Shown here: in pieces, positions 12,101-23,520 of the stretch | Numbering within the stretch: position 1 is the first letter of the stretch | Layout: every line of letters begins with the position of its first letter | DNA from: Cololabis saira | Lineage: Eukaryota; Chordata; Actinopteri; Beloniformes; Belonidae | Direction: 5' to 3' | DNA: 64,000 bases | NCBI RefSeq assembly: GCF_033807715.1 | Contig: NC_084590.1 | Coordinates: 8,384,327-8,448,326 of the forward strand | The notes under the pieces: generated by a model | What the model was told of the DNA's origin: nothing | The model's input: the letters and a program-made list of their open reading frames with translations, nothing else | The model's database searches: none | Translations under genes and position numbers: made by a program

Positions 12101-12735
12101 TACCGTGTTTTTGCGACCATTAGGCCTATATAAACGTCTTTTTTCTTTTTAATGTACCGCGCGCCCAATGACGCAATGCGCCCATTGTATTATTGTAAAG
12201 GCTGATTTATGGTTCTGCGTTACACCAACGCAGAGACTACGCCGTAGGGTACGCGGCGACCCACGCCGTACCCTACGACGTAGGGCTGGGTCGATTTAAC
12301 ACAGAACCATAAGGAAAGCAAACCATTGTAAGGCGGACGTAATTGAGGCCACCATGAGAAGGGGGAAAGGGGGGCGCGTGAATTGCCCTGCGGCGGCTCC
12401 GTGGCGGGACACCTGGAGCGGACGGGGCGACTCAGCCTCCCTACGAGAAGGAGAAGCGGAAGGCCGGAGGAACAGCCGCCACGTCGAGGACGGACGAGGA
12501 CCGACGCGTCGGCTGCCGCTCGGTCGGCAGGCTCCGTGGTTTACTGTTGAAGGATTGTAGATGCGTGGGCTGACGTGTCTAGCTGGGTTGGACTGTTGTT
12601 CGGGCTTTTGCAAAAGCCGTAGACGGCGCCTTTTCGGTCGGTGCACCGTATGTGTGTTTTAAATCCATAAATGACACACAAAACTGAGGGTGCGCCTTTC
12701 CACACGGCGCGCCGAATGGTCGCGAAAATACGGTA
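12101..12735. mobile_element. TIR element TACCGTGTTTTTGCGACC with nested foldback MITE
   Basis: The left end TACCGTGTTTTTGCGACCAT pairs with a right end that reverse-complements to TACCGTATTTTCGCGACCAT. A foldback MITE sits inside at about 12197-12316. The GC-rich interior gives a spurious 68-aa frame. A partial TIR sequence (GGCCGGGACACACCGACCC, about 11908) precedes it. Confidence 0.7.
12197..12316. mobile_element. Foldback MITE (CGTAGGG family), copy 1
   Basis: The ends GGCTGATTTATGGTTCTGCG and, on the right, GAACCATAAGG are inverted, and the core is made of near-palindromic TACGCCGTAGGGTACG blocks. Related copies: 15205-15335, 16211-17613 (interrupted), 26303-26766 and 42802-42881. Confidence 0.75.
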
Positions 12736-13443
12736 CTAGCTAAACAGCGATGGTACAAACACTAAATTAAACTACCGTAAACTAAACTGATAAAACTGTA
12801 TCATTGCGTCGGTTTGAATTTGGCTTGTATTTGATTGTATTATATTTTCATTATTAGCAATCTTATTTTTGATTAGTTCAGAACTCGAGATTAGAGCGAT
12901 ACGTGATTTCCATTTTTTCCTTTTTGTTTTTTTTTTGCGACATCACAGATTAGCCCTGTTGGGCCACAGTCCTCTGTGAACATGGGGAGCCTGAACTTCA
13001 ACTTTAAGGTCCAGCTCTGAGGCCTCACTCTGAGAGCAGCCTTGTATTCTTACAGCTGACCACATGGTTTGAGACAAATGAACCTCCATAATGACTCAAA
13101 GCACCAGCAGGCTTTGCATTTACGGCCCTTCGGTGATGAGGAATAGCCCCCTCACTGGGAATAGACCTCAAATCACAGGAGGGGCCGCCTGCTGATTTAT
13201 GGCAGCCTGGACTCAGTAAAAAAGAGCAGGCTCCCTCCTTTCTCTTTCTCTTTCCCTCCTCTCTTGTTCCCAAGCTCTCTTCTCCCTCAGCCCTGTCCAC
13301 AGTCCCATGGAGTTCTCAGTGAGATATGAAGAAGGCCACAGCTCCTATTTTAGCACTAAGAGCTACTAGCTATGGGCCACTTCCTCCATTATCGTGACTG
13401 AAGAAGTGTCCAACTGCAGCTGGAGGAGGCGAGCAGTTCTTAC
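12736..13443. other. Unremarkable intron sequence
   Basis: Intron DNA before the 47-nt nf1 exon. I see no exon, repeat end or conserved motif in it. Confidence 0.6.
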
Positions 13444-13490
13444 CTTTGAGAAGGGTCCAGCAAACCTCCAGAGTCCGTTGAAGCCGAAGC
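13444..13490 (-). CDS. nf1: nf1 exon (legacy 47), 47-nt micro-exon
   Basis: The exon is 47 nt, the human length, and too short to stand out as an open frame. Two bases finish a serine, then it reads FGFNGLWRFAGPFSK, identical to mammalian neurofibromin as I remember it. The acceptor is TTGTTTCAG and the donor GTAAGA. It lies 91 bp from the preceding exon. Confidence 0.96.
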
Positions 13491-13581
13491 CTGAAACAAG
13501 CCAGAAGGCAGCAGGTGAACGGAGGGCTCAGAAGCACGTGACTGACCTGCAGGACTTTAAGGTTGTGTGTGGGGGAGTTAC

Positions 13582-13724
13582 TCTGCAGGTAGGAGGGCTG
13601 GTACTGCGGGGGAGACTCCTCGTGGTACACCACGCTCTGGACGATGCCGTGGACCGGGTTCAGCAGGTTGGTGTCCTGGCACATGGACAGCACAGTGTTG
13701 ATCTTGGAGTCCAGCAGGTTGTAG
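13582..13724 (-). CDS. nf1: nf1 exon (legacy 46)
   Basis: The exon is 143 nt, the human length. It completes a valine, then reads YNLLDSKINTVLSMCQDTN through HGIVQSVVYHEESPPQYQ to SYLQ plus one base. The acceptor is CCTCCTCAG and the donor GTAACT. Confidence 0.96.
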
Positions 13725-14540
13725 CTGAGGAGGAGACGTGCACACAGTCACGCACTGCTGTACGGGGGCACGAACAGGCGGAGCTCGGCTCAAACTGAAC
13801 CCACACCTGTGAAAGGTCTCACCTGTCACCACCAAGCAGAGCCACGCCGTCAAGACAACGACTGGTTCTAACTAAGAGCTACGTGTGGCTGGTCTGAGAA
13901 GACCCTTGACCACGAGGTCTGGATCAGACCTGCACGTCCTCTACTGCGTTTACATGGGACGTTTAATTCCTCTTTACTTCAGAATTAAAATTAAATCTGA
14001 TTTAAAATGAGTAAAAATCACCATGTAAACACCTACCGGTAATTCTGAATGAAAATGGCCATTCTGAATTAGACTTAATTCCGAAGTAAGTGGCTGGTTT
14101 ATTCCGATTTTAAATACAAATAGAATAATTCCAGATCATGTAAACACTCATTCTGCTTTAAATTAATTCAGGTCTTTCTGCGCTGCTCGTTCCCTCGCCC
14201 GTCCGTCTCCATGACGCTTACAGGACTGTCTCAGAAAATTAGAATATTGTGATAAAGTTCTTTATTTTCTGTAATGCAATTAAAAAAACAAAAATGTCAT
14301 ACATTCTGGATTAATACAAATCAACTGAAATATTGCAAGCCTTTTATTATTTTAATATTGCTTATTATGGTTTACAGTTTAAAATTAAGATTCCCAGAAT
14401 ATTCTAATTTTTTGAGATAGGATATTTGAGTTTTCTTAAAGGTATTGTGACATGAAAAACACATTTTTCTTGATTTTTTGTGTTTTGTTGGGTGTCTTGA
14501 CATCAATTACACCCAAAAAACAACAAACTTTTAACATTCA

Positions 14541-16063
14541 GGGCCCGATTTACTAAAGGTTTGCGTGCGTAAAAACGTGTGCAAACTTGACAGCACCCGC
14601 AAACCAAAGTGCCAGCTGATCTACTAACAGCGTGCAAAGAGGATTGCGTCTCTCAAATGCGCAAAATTGCACACGCAATTCAGTTAGTACTTTTGCCCTG
14701 ATGAATAATCAATATGGGGCGTACCCGGCAGAAATCCTAAATACTGGGAGGGGAAAATGCAAATAGGTTAATTTACCACACGCAATGAGATTTACCAAGC
14801 CTGAAAGTAATTGCGCGTATTGTGATTGCGTCTGTATTTAATACGTTCGAAAGGAAGGTGCTAATCTGCTGCTGCTGTTATTGTGGCAAGGAGGCGACAT
14901 CTAAAATCAAAGAATACGCAGAGAGAGAGTCTTTATTCTGCTGCATGCTATTTTAAAAATGGTTGCACAAGTTTTATTAAAGGCCACTTTTTCTTTAGTT
15001 CTTTGTCTTATATCTTGCGATCTTCTTTTAATGTGCCCCCCTCCACTCGCCCACAAGCAGGCCAAGCCTTTGTGCCAAACTGCCAAATTAAATTACATTT
15101 AATTAAAACCCGTGCTTATTAATCACAAAACACAGGTTAAACATCATGACCAAATCCGCTCCGACCCGGTGTGTCAGGATCAGCGCAGACAGACTGCAGC
15201 TTCACCTGAATTATGGTTCTGCGTTAAATCGACGGCGTAGCCAACGGCGTAGGGTCGCGATGCGGTGTGCGTCGCCGCATACCCTACGTCGGCGGTTCTG
15301 CGTTAGTGTAACACGGAACCATAAATCAGCCTTTAGTGTGCGCTCTGTGCTGTTCTGAACACGTCTCTTCTCTTCTTTCGGCCATATGATGGTCCCGTCT
15401 GTCACACATTTACTGTCAGTATTTGCTATATAATATATAATATTTGCAATATACTGTGGACATCTGAATAAAAACTTAACTCATAAATAGATGAATCAAA
15501 GCGCTCTCCAGCTCTGTGTCCGATTGTCTTTTTCTCCTCAGATCATGCCGAGCACCGCGGGGTCACATAAACCCGACCAATTCAATATTAAAATCAAATT
15601 CAGTCCTGTGGCCCGTTTTTCTATTTCGTATTTTTGATCTGTGCCTAAAATTGAAATATGAAAAACCAGCCGTTTTTCTGTTTTTTGTGTTACCAACTGC
15701 ATTTATTCTATCGCAGGTTTTCTCCCATATTGCGTTTCTTTTGGTAATGTTTAGATTTCTTTGCTGTAGTTCATGAATGTGTTTATTTGCCTCTTCCACT
15801 AATATCTCTAACTCCAACTCGTCAAATTTCATTTTGCGCTTGCGACTATCCTGCTTCCATCCAGACTCCATGGCGCAGAGTTTGCCCTCGCAAACCGTAA
15901 GACGCGCAACACCTCATTTAAATACTGCTGTTTGCACCTGTTATCAATTGCGCACGCAATCTTAGTTGATCACCCGCAAAACACACAACAACAGCACGCG
16001 CAAACTTTTTCAGTGCACACGCAATTTAGTACTCTTTATTTAGGATCTTAGTAAATCGGGCCC
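14541..16063. mobile_element. Layer 4a of nest: Harbinger-like element with Myb-like ORF
   Basis: The inverted ends GGGCCCGATTTACTAA are flanked by a 3-bp duplication (TCA, 14538-14540 and 16064-16066). A minus-strand frame (15871-15563) encodes a Myb/SANT-like segment: KMKFDELELEILVEEANKH and ITKRNAIWEKTCDRIN. No transposase is seen. Confidence 0.8.
15205..15335. mobile_element. Layer 5a of nest: foldback MITE, copy 2
   Basis: TTATGGTTCTGCGTTAAATC on the left and CACGGAACCATAAATCAGCC on the right flank a core rich in CGGCGTAGG palindromes. It lies inside the Harbinger-like element. Its left end is poorly preserved. Confidence 0.7.
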
Positions 16064-16210
16064 TCAGTGTATTGTGTGCTTTCTGGGATTTTCCGCATAA
16101 CTATGCAAAAACGGCTCATCTGGTTTGCTGGCGGATCGTTACGTATAGATCCGCTAAATCACCGCCCCCTCCACCCAGCTCCCTGTCTCCTCTCCTCTCC
16201 AGCGCACCAT

Positions 16211-17613
16211 AAAGGCTGATTTATGGTTCCGCGTTACATAGGCGCCGAATTATGTTTTTGCTGGTGGGTGCTGAATGTCATGTAGTGTAGTGTAGCAATT
16301 CAGCAACGTAGATTTAACAGCGGTAACGGACATGAACGCCGCACGCACACACACACACACACACAGACACACACAAATAATAATCAAATTATAAACAAAT
16401 TCGGGTGTTCATCTGAGGAAAAAGGAGGCTATTTTTCTATAGTTCATAACCAAGATCATTCTTTCTTCCATCTTGATCGTTTCTAATCCACAACAGTAGA
16501 ATTTAATTTTTTTTAATTTCACCGTGCGCCCTGTGACGGCATCTGGGCGGTGTCCAATAGGAGAGAAGGTGGAGGGAGAAAAAAAAGTTGCAGCTTGTAG
16601 ATCAGAGACGATCAACATGGAAGAAAGAATGATCTTGGCTGAGTCTGTGAGGAGCTGTGGGATGAGACTGCAGGACTATCGGGACATCAATAAAAAGGGA
16701 CAAAAGTGGAGAGAAATCTCCCAGAATTTGGACACACCTGGTGTGTTTAAAAGTGGTAGAAATGTGATATACTTTTGCTATTTTAACAATAAAATGTTAA
16801 TTTAAAATAAAATATAGCATTTCCATGCCTCATCTGGGGATCAATTGAATCATTGATCAATATATGGTTATGAAAAGACCACGTGTCAATACTTTTGCAA
16901 ACCGAAGCACTACAGGTCCGCTAAAATGACTGACATGAGCTAAAAAAAAAACAACATAGTTCAGAAAGGTTTTTTAATAAAATATGATTCAGCCTGACCT
17001 GGCCATCATGGAGCTCCCGAACGAGCCTGTATTCCCCCAAATCCTGTCTTCATGAGGATTTCATGGACCCATCCCCTCCTTGCTGCTGCTGCTCGTCTCC
17101 TCCTCCTCAGAAGAAGAACTAAAGCCAGGGCTTTTCTTTGAATCAGGGACACGTGCATTTTGCAAACCGAGCTGTAGCTACTGTACGTCCAAATGAGTGG
17201 GAAAACGGCGCCAGACCGGAAAAACTTTTTTTCAGTCGCCAAGCAACTTGCAACAAATGTGTACACAGGTGTATGCGCGCAGGCTCTGCGTCACTCAGAC
17301 CCTGCGCTCTTGCGCAGCGGCAGCACATACACTTGAATGGGAAAGCCGGCGGCGGCTGTGCGCCCTTTATTTGAAAACCGCTTTAGCCAATCAGTGATTG
17401 TTGACATGGGGGCTCCCCTACTCGGCTCTCCCCGTGGGTGCTCGGCCATCTCCGTGGGTGCTCGGGCCCCGAAGCACCCACGGTTCCGGCGCCTATGCCG
17501 CGTTACACCGACGCAGAGCCTACGGCGTAGGGTTACGCGGCGACGCGCACCGTACGCTGAACCCTACGGCGTAGGCTCTGCGTCGATTTAACGCGGAACC
17601 ATAAATCAGGCTT
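16211..17613. mobile_element. Layer 4b of nest: foldback MITE, copy 3, interrupted
   Basis: The ends AAAGGCTGATTTATGGTTCC and GGAACCATAAATCAGGCTT are typical. The copy is interrupted by a 1.26-kb element at its CCGCGTTA. Confidence 0.8.
16237..17497. mobile_element. Layer 5b of nest: hAT-like element
   Basis: Perfect inverted ends CATAGGCGCCG are flanked by an exact 8-bp duplication CCGCGTTA (16229-16236 and 17498-17505), the hAT signature. A frame at 16617-16745 (ILAESVRSCGMRLQDYRDIN) resembles part of a MADF-type domain. No full transposase. Confidence 0.8.
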
Positions 17614-18737
17614 AACACGGAGCTGTTTAGAGCCTCTTCTGTTCTCATCACCGGAGGAAAACTGCTAAGAAGACCCGCGGCCACTGACTGGACTTAAGAT
17701 AAGGGGACACTTTATTTACATGCCTTTATTTTTATGATTGTTTGCTGTGGTTCTCCCTGCTGCTTTTCCGTGCATGCTTCGCCTGTCGCTCCCGGCTTAA
17801 CTCTCCGACGCCGCTGTGAGCGTATTGCTCGCGGGGAGCTGCGGTCCCGGTCCTCTGGTCCCGGTTGGACTTCATCCCCGGGCTGTAGTCGCCCTGTCTG
17901 GGCTGTGTGTGTGGGTGTTTGTGGTTTGGTGTGCGCGTGTGTGTGGAGACGGCAGAAGTGTGTAGCGGTTGGTTGGAGGAGGTTGGGAGGAGGAGCGGAG
18001 CAATGATTGACAGGAAAGGGGAAAAAGGACCCGTTTTTCACGGCGCAAAAAAACACTGTCATAAAAAGGACAGAATGGAGTACTAGAGTGATGTTTTTCT
18101 TGTTACACTCTTTTAGACACATTTAAGGGATGTTGGCCAAGACTTTTAATAGTGTTAAAAGCATGTTAAAAATGATGTCACAATAACTTTAAGCCGTAAG
18201 CCATGATCAGCAATATTAAAATAATAAAAGGCTTGCAATATTTCAGTTGATTTGTAATGAATCCAGAATGTATGACATTTTTGCATTACAGAAAATAAAG
18301 GACTTTATCACAATAATATAATTTTCTGAGACAGTCCTGTATATTCCACTGGGCTGGTTTTCCAAACAAAGTTTCAAGATGGCAGCACGCAGTAAACGGT
18401 GGTCAAGAGCAGAGACCATTTATTTAATAAATAGCTTGGAGGACCTGGAAATAATTAAAAGAACAGATGGAAACAGGAAACATCAAAATTGCGAGCTTTT
18501 CTTCTTTTCTTGTTTTCCCAACCCCCAGACCTTAAGAGGAATTGGATGAAGCCGATCAAACGTGTTTTCCATGTAAACCTCAATTCGGAATTACTATTTC
18601 CATGTAAACCCGAAGGAAAATAGTTCTTCTAATTCTGAATTATTTAATTCTGAATAATTAATTCCGAATTAAAAATCATCATTTAGCCGTGCCCAGTGTT
18701 GGATAAACAACTCTAAAAGCCGGTGTTTGATACTCAC

Positions 18738-18838
18738 ACAACTGGAAAGACCCTGGGGAAGACGACGCTGGCCTCAGCCAGGTACTCGTACAGGATCCGC
18801 TGGTCAAACTCGTCCGTGCTGTATTTGACCTGCGTGGC
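18738..18838 (-). CDS. nf1: nf1 exon (legacy 45)
   Basis: The exon is 101 nt, the human length. It reads ATQVKYSTDEFDQRIL through YEYLAEASVVFPRVFPV and ends on two bases of a valine codon. The acceptor is CTGTCCAG and the donor GTGAGT. The following 5-kb intron holds the transposon nest. Confidence 0.96.
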
Positions 18839-18928
18839 CTGGACAGCAGAACGACAACGGGCTCAGAACAACCACCACATCACATGACCGGCCCTTTGAC
18901 ATGAACACTGAGGTGTGGGTGGCCTCAC

Positions 18929-19047
18929 CAGCACAGTGAGCAGCAGAGCCTGGATCTTTGGGTCGGTCAGAACCTCCTCGTCCAGCAGAACGTTGGACTC
19001 GGAGACGGATACCTTACGAAGGTGGGAATTTCCAATTCTTTGCGTCT
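18929..19047 (-). CDS. nf1: nf1 exon (legacy 44), four codons shorter than human
   Basis: The exon is 119 nt versus 131 nt remembered for human. It reads ETQRIGNSHLRKVSVSES through LLDEEVLTDPKIQALL to TVL. The missing residues fall in the serine/glutamine-rich stretch before HLRKVSV. The acceptor is TTTCCACAG and the donor GTGAGG. Confidence 0.94.
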
Positions 19048-19108
19048 CTGTGGAAACAAAGAAGGATTCCATGGAACATCTGCTCTGAAGCTCATGAGAC
19101 TTAGTCAC

Positions 19109-19773
19109 TGACTACGTTTACATGCAGTCAAAATTCGAGTTAAGGTCAATATTCTGGTTACTGAAACATTGGGAATAATCTGAGAATGGAGAACGTCATG
19201 ACGCAGTTCCCGTCATTTCCACTTCTTCCTGTATCCAAATCCAAAAAAACAGCCCAGTAGAAGTCTTTTTGTTTCTTGGTCCTGTAGTTCTCCTTTTCCA
19301 GCGTCTTCCAGCGTTGCTTGATCTGGTCTGGCGTTCCTACAAATGCTGCTTCGCGCAACATTTCGCTCACCTTCTTTTAAATCTTCTATCCCGGTACTTT
19401 CTACCGTCTACAAATGCAGAAATGTTCATATCCTTCATTACATTTATGAAGTGATTAGTCTCCTCCTGGTCTTGGTTTCTCCGTGTTTATAAGAATTTCC
19501 TGGACTCAAAAGACCAGGATTCCTTGTGAAAAGAACATGCAGAAAACAAATTCATGTTCCTTTTGATGGGGATATTCCCTTAGGCGTTTACATGACCCAA
19601 TATTCAGGTTAGAAAAGGAGTAACCCAGGGGTCATTTTCGGGTTTTTAAAAACCGGAATATGAGCAAATTCCGGTTACTCAAAAAGGGGTTAGTGGTGTT
19701 TACATGGCCGTGCAAAACCGGGTTATGCTAATATTCCGGTTAGAAACTGACTGACTGCATGCAAACGTAGTCA
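19109..19773. mobile_element. Harbinger-like TIR element, copy 2
   Basis: TGACTACGTTTACATGCAGT on the left and its complement on the right. The minus-strand frame near 19340-19160 (QIKQRWKTLEKENYRTKK) is a Myb/SANT-like fragment. It fills nearly all of the intron between legacy exons 43 and 44. Confidence 0.75.
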
Positions 19774-19797
19774 CTGAAACCTGGTCCGATTCCTCAC

Positions 19798-19920
19798 CTA
19801 TCTCGTAGTCGTTCTCTGCCACGCGTCGCATCTTGGGAGGGGTTGTCATACCGGACTCCATTTCTGGTCTCTTTGGTGCTTTAGAGTCTGATATGAGGTG
19901 GTCGAAACTCTTCCTGGTAC
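19798..19920 (-). CDS. nf1: nf1 exon (legacy 43), nuclear localisation signal
   Basis: The exon is 123 nt, the human length. It reads TRKSFDHLISDSKAP, then a conserved bipartite basic cluster (KRPEMESGMTTPPKMRR), then VAENDYEI. In mammals this cluster is the neurofibromin nuclear localisation signal. The acceptor is TTTCATCCAG and the donor GTGAGG. Confidence 0.96.
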
Positions 19921-20006
19921 CTGGATGAAACAGACAGCACATGAGGACCAGCCGGACCCTGGGAGGTCAGGTACTGGTGTTCCTCACCGTGGACGGACAG
20001 ACTTAC

Positions 20007-20167
20007 CCAGGAGCTTCTTGGTGTTGGCCTGGGAGGGCTGGCCCATGTCCAGGCTCATGGACTTGCGTGTTCTTGGACTGATCTGGCCCATGGGAGGGTA
20101 GTGATGGGCTGAAAGGTAGCGGTCCGAGACCTGAGGGGATGTCCACGGCTGGGGTTCTTGTAGTGTT
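20007..20167 (-). CDS. nf1: nf1 exon (legacy 42), one codon longer than human
   Basis: The exon is 161 nt versus 158 nt remembered for human. It reads TLQEPQPWTSPQVSDRYL through HHYPPMGQISPRTRK to QPSQANTKKLL, ending on one base of a glycine codon. It is a serine/proline-rich linker with possible phosphosites (SPR). The acceptor is CATCTCTCCAG and the donor GTAAGT. Confidence 0.94.
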
Positions 20168-20510
20168 CTGGAGAGATGAGTGGAGGAGGTTAAACCAACT
20201 GACAACCATCATACAGGATCAAGTTATCCAAGTTATCCTGACTACCAAAATCATGCAACTCCCCCTGCAAACACTCTCTGCAGAGCTCTTCTGACATTAT
20301 CTGAGTAAAAGAATAATTCCGTTCACTCGACATTCTCCTACGGAGGGTGGGTGCCACTCATCCCCCCCAAATCCTTCTGGACACTCCTGTCTTGGTGGCT
20401 CATTCTCAGCTCCTTCAGCATCATCATGGACGTCCCTGAACATCCTCTTCATAACACAGTGATTCAGCAACAGTGTGTTCAGTCAGAGGAGCTTCTTCAG
20501 ACCTCTACAG

Positions 20511-21986
20511 TAGGGGTGGGTAAAAATATTGAAAAATCGATGCATTGGAACAATCCCCGCCCTAATTCAATATCGATTAAGCAAAGCCTCTTAATGGATT
20601 CACCTCCTGGCCAGTGGGGGCGCTGTGCGCAACATTTTCTTTTTATTCGCGTTTTGTGGACGGTGGCTGCACGTGACCAAACAACGACGATGGCAAGCGG
20701 GAGATCTTTCAGATCAGACCTTTGGACTCATTTTGAATTCCCATTTAAAGAAGGAACACGAGAAACGGACAAAAGTAGGGTGGTGCGTAAAGCCCCTTTC
20801 ACATAGAGGACTTTAGAATATTGTGATTATCTGTAATGCAATTACAAAAACTAAAATGTCATACATTCTGGATTCATTACAAATCAACTGAAATATTGCA
20901 AGCCTTTTATTATTTTAATATTGCTGTTCATGACTTACAGTTTAAGAAAACTCAAATATCCTATCTAAAAAAATTTGAATATTCTAGGAATCTTAATCTT
21001 AAACTGTAAGCCATAATCAGCAATATTAAAATAATAAAAGGCTTGCAATATTTCGGTTGATTTGTAATGAATCCAGAATGTATGACATTTTTGTTTTTTT
21101 AATTGCATTACAGAAAATAAAGAACTTTATCACAATATTCAAATTTTCTGAGACAGTCCTGTAGAGGGGAAAACGCAGACCCCATTCATTGTGTATGTGC
21201 GGACTCTGTTTTTCTGAATTAACGAGATAATTATCTCAGAATTCTGAGAAAAGTTTTAATTAAAAAAAAATCTGCTCCGTTTTTCTGAATTAACGAGTTA
21301 AATATCTCAGAATTCTGAGAAATGTTTTAATGAAAACATAAATCCGCTCTGTTTTTCTGAATTAACAAGATACCTCACAACTTGCAAGAAGCTGTCATTC
21401 ACTTGAGAGCTCGATTTCCTGGAAGCAAACATGTTCCGCCTGTCCAGTTTAATCCAGTTTTATTTTGCTTTTGGTTTGAAACATTGGGAGATACTTTTGT
21501 CTTTAAGTTATATAGATGGTATTGTTATTGGTTTGTCGACTTTGCGCAGAAACCTCAGGACTTCGCAGTTGTTCAGACGGAAAGCCCATTCTGATCTGCT
21601 GGACATTGCAACTTTTCTCCAGGATAATTATCTCGTTAATTCAGAAAAACAGAGCAGATTTTTTTTTTTTCATTAAAACTTTTCTTGGAATTCTGAGATA
21701 ATTATCTCGTTAATTCAGAAAAACAGAGCAGATTTTTTTTTCTCAAGTGAATGCAATATGATTCTGTACAAATGCAATGAGCCATTATGGTGCTGCTAAG
21801 TTTAATTGCTCAGTTCATTTCTATTTAAAGTAACATGCCACGTGTTATAGGCATGAAAATAAAAATAATTAAAAATTGCCAACAGCTATTTGTGTATTTC
21901 TACGTCATACTGAATCGAAATCGAATCGAAACCTAAAGAATCGAAATCGAATCGAATCGTGAGGTTCTTAAAAATACCCAGCCCTA
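20511..21986. mobile_element. hAT-like element with exact 8-bp duplication
   Basis: The ends TAGGGGTGGG and, reverse-complemented, TAGGGCTGGG are flanked by CTCTACAG at 20503-20510 and 21987-21994. Inside are a palindromic TA MITE (about 20806-21161) and a block of inverted TCTGAATTAACGAGATAATT repeats (21200-21740). Confidence 0.85.
20806..21161. mobile_element. Palindromic TA-target MITE, copy 3
   Basis: Same family as 9242-9608, nested in the hAT-like element. The left tip is degraded; the right end is CAGTCCTG. Confidence 0.8.
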
Positions 21987-22234
21987 CTCTACAGGAGATT
22001 CTTTAGACCACAGCTAGAACCGTGTAAAATGACTCTGAGAGAACTTGGAAAATAAAAGTTACTCAAAACAAAATTTCCTTCAGGGTTAATAAAGTATTGA
22101 ATTGTGTCTGTGCTTTTTGTCAACTGCAGTAGTAAATGTACCATGGAAGCAGAGACTGACATCTGCATCATGTCCAACGTAGGACCCGTTTACCACGTTA
22201 GGATTTCTAGATGAGAGGTCCACAATCAGCTCAC

Positions 22235-22370
22235 CTGCAGGAAGGATCGTTCATGAGACTGGAGTAGGTGTCCATGGGCACTGGGTCCACGGAGAGGTCT
22301 GAAATCAGCAGCGACTTCCTGTGTTTGAGGCTGCAGCGACTCCGAACTTCCTCCGACACCGTCAGCAGAG
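22235..22370 (-). CDS. nf1: nf1 exon (legacy 41)
   Basis: The exon is 136 nt, the human length. It reads LLTVSEEVRSRCSLKHRK through LISDLSVDPVPMDTYSS to NDPSC, then two bases of a split arginine codon. The acceptor is TCTTTGCAG and the donor GTGAGC. The segment after the KHRK motif diverges from mammals more than its flanks. Confidence 0.95.
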
Positions 22371-22539
22371 CTGCAAAGAGAACAGGAGAGGATGACAAAC
22401 CAGAACCAGAACTGTTCCACGGACTCAAATCAGGGCACCAGCCTCTGCACCTTCTCTTACTCCTAATCAGAGATCTCCTCATAAGCCTTTCAGGCCGACG
22501 GTGGAAGCTGCTGAGATCGTCTATCTGACACAACCAGAC

Positions 22540-23396
22540 CTAAGGTGGTCAGGGTTCTGCACCCACAACCGCCTATAGTTCATGGTGATAAAAATATAAT
22601 ATTTTCACGGCCCAATCTAAAGGTGTAGCTGATAAAAAAATTAAATTACAAGATTGGCACTAAAAACTGTGGTATTTTCGCTATAGCAATAATAATAATA
22701 ATAATAATAATAATGAATAATAAATAATAAAACATATTTTTCGAAAAAATAAAATGAAATAATGGAAATTTTGAATTACCTTTTAATATGAGTATTTCTA
22801 TAAATGTGTTTTTATGTTTGTTTTTCTCATTAACGTTATTTAAAGCCAGGCTTTTATTTTATTTGTTAAATATTAAGGAGACCGATATTTAGTGCTTTTA
22901 TTTTGAAGGCGTATCGCAGAGACCTTATAAACATCCGGCGCTTCGGACTTTAACGGTAAAAGTTTAACGGCAGTAGAAAGTGTGTCTGAGAGACTAAACT
23001 ACTGTTGGGAATGCTAAAGTGGAGCCTAACTGACACAAAAAGCACCTGCTGATAATGATTTGTGCCAATTTTATGCCGTATTTATGTCCAGCTTGAGTTT
23101 GGTCACTCATGTATTGTGTTAACCGTAGCTTTATTGCCGACCGAGCGAGCAGCTGTGTCCGTCTGTATTTAAGTTAAATGAAACTTATATGAATGTAGAA
23201 AGACTAACTTTATTTTATTTTATTCCTTTATAGCTCTTACGGTGTGTTTGCAGTGTATTTACATCCAAGGAATAAAAACATCGTGAACCATCAGTTTGAG
23301 AGTCATCCATCATCAGGGGATGCTACAGAAAAAGTTTTTTCCTTCTCTGTGCGGCCCGGTACCAGATGACCGGGGTATGGGGACCACTGCTTTTAA
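22540..23396. mobile_element. Possible hAT-type remnant
   Basis: The right end (CGGGGTATGGGGACCACTG) looks like a common hAT terminus, but no matching left end is visible. The interior is AT-rich with an AAT run near 22690. It lies in the intron before legacy exon 40. Confidence 0.35.
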
Positions 23397-23520
23397 GTAC
23401 TTTCAATTCTGAAACAAAGCGGCCATGTCTTGACAGCTCCATGTGGACAACCAGCTGGCTGTTGGGGGGTCCTGCAGATCTATGAGACTTGACGAGGACA
23501 GCGGGACATGAGAGACCTAC

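Larger units (their letters stand above)
14440..18188. mobile_element. Layer 3 of nest: TTAA-target element
   Basis: TTAA is duplicated at 14436-14439 and 18189-18192, and the two MITE halves join perfectly across one TTAA. The inverted ends are AGGTATTGTGACATGA and, reverse-complemented, AGTTATTGTGACATCA. TTAA targets are typical of piggyBac and Kolobok elements. About 3.7 kb, mostly filled by further insertions. Confidence 0.8.
14221..18339. mobile_element. Layer 2 of nest: palindromic TA MITE, split
   Basis: The left half (14221-14439) begins CAGGACTGTCTCAG after TA. The right half (18189-18339) ends in CAGTCCTG followed by TA. Together they make a full-length copy of the family seen intact at 9242-9608. 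Layer 3 separates the halves at a TTAA. Confidence 0.85.
13942..18695. mobile_element. Layer 1 of nest: Myb-domain (Harbinger-like) element, split
   Basis: The left part (13942-14218) starts near CTGCGTTTACATGGGACG and has many AATTCTGAAT motifs. The right part (18342-18695) encodes MAARSKRWSRAETIYLINSL, a Myb/SANT-like segment, and ends in AATTCCGAATTAAAAATC. A related copy sits at 63590-64000. The two parts are separated by layer 2. The outer ends are approximate. Confidence 0.55.

Noticed and set aside
12354..12560. 68-codon Arg/Gly-rich frame
   Set aside because: It lies inside a GC-rich TIR element; there is no conservation signal or gene context.
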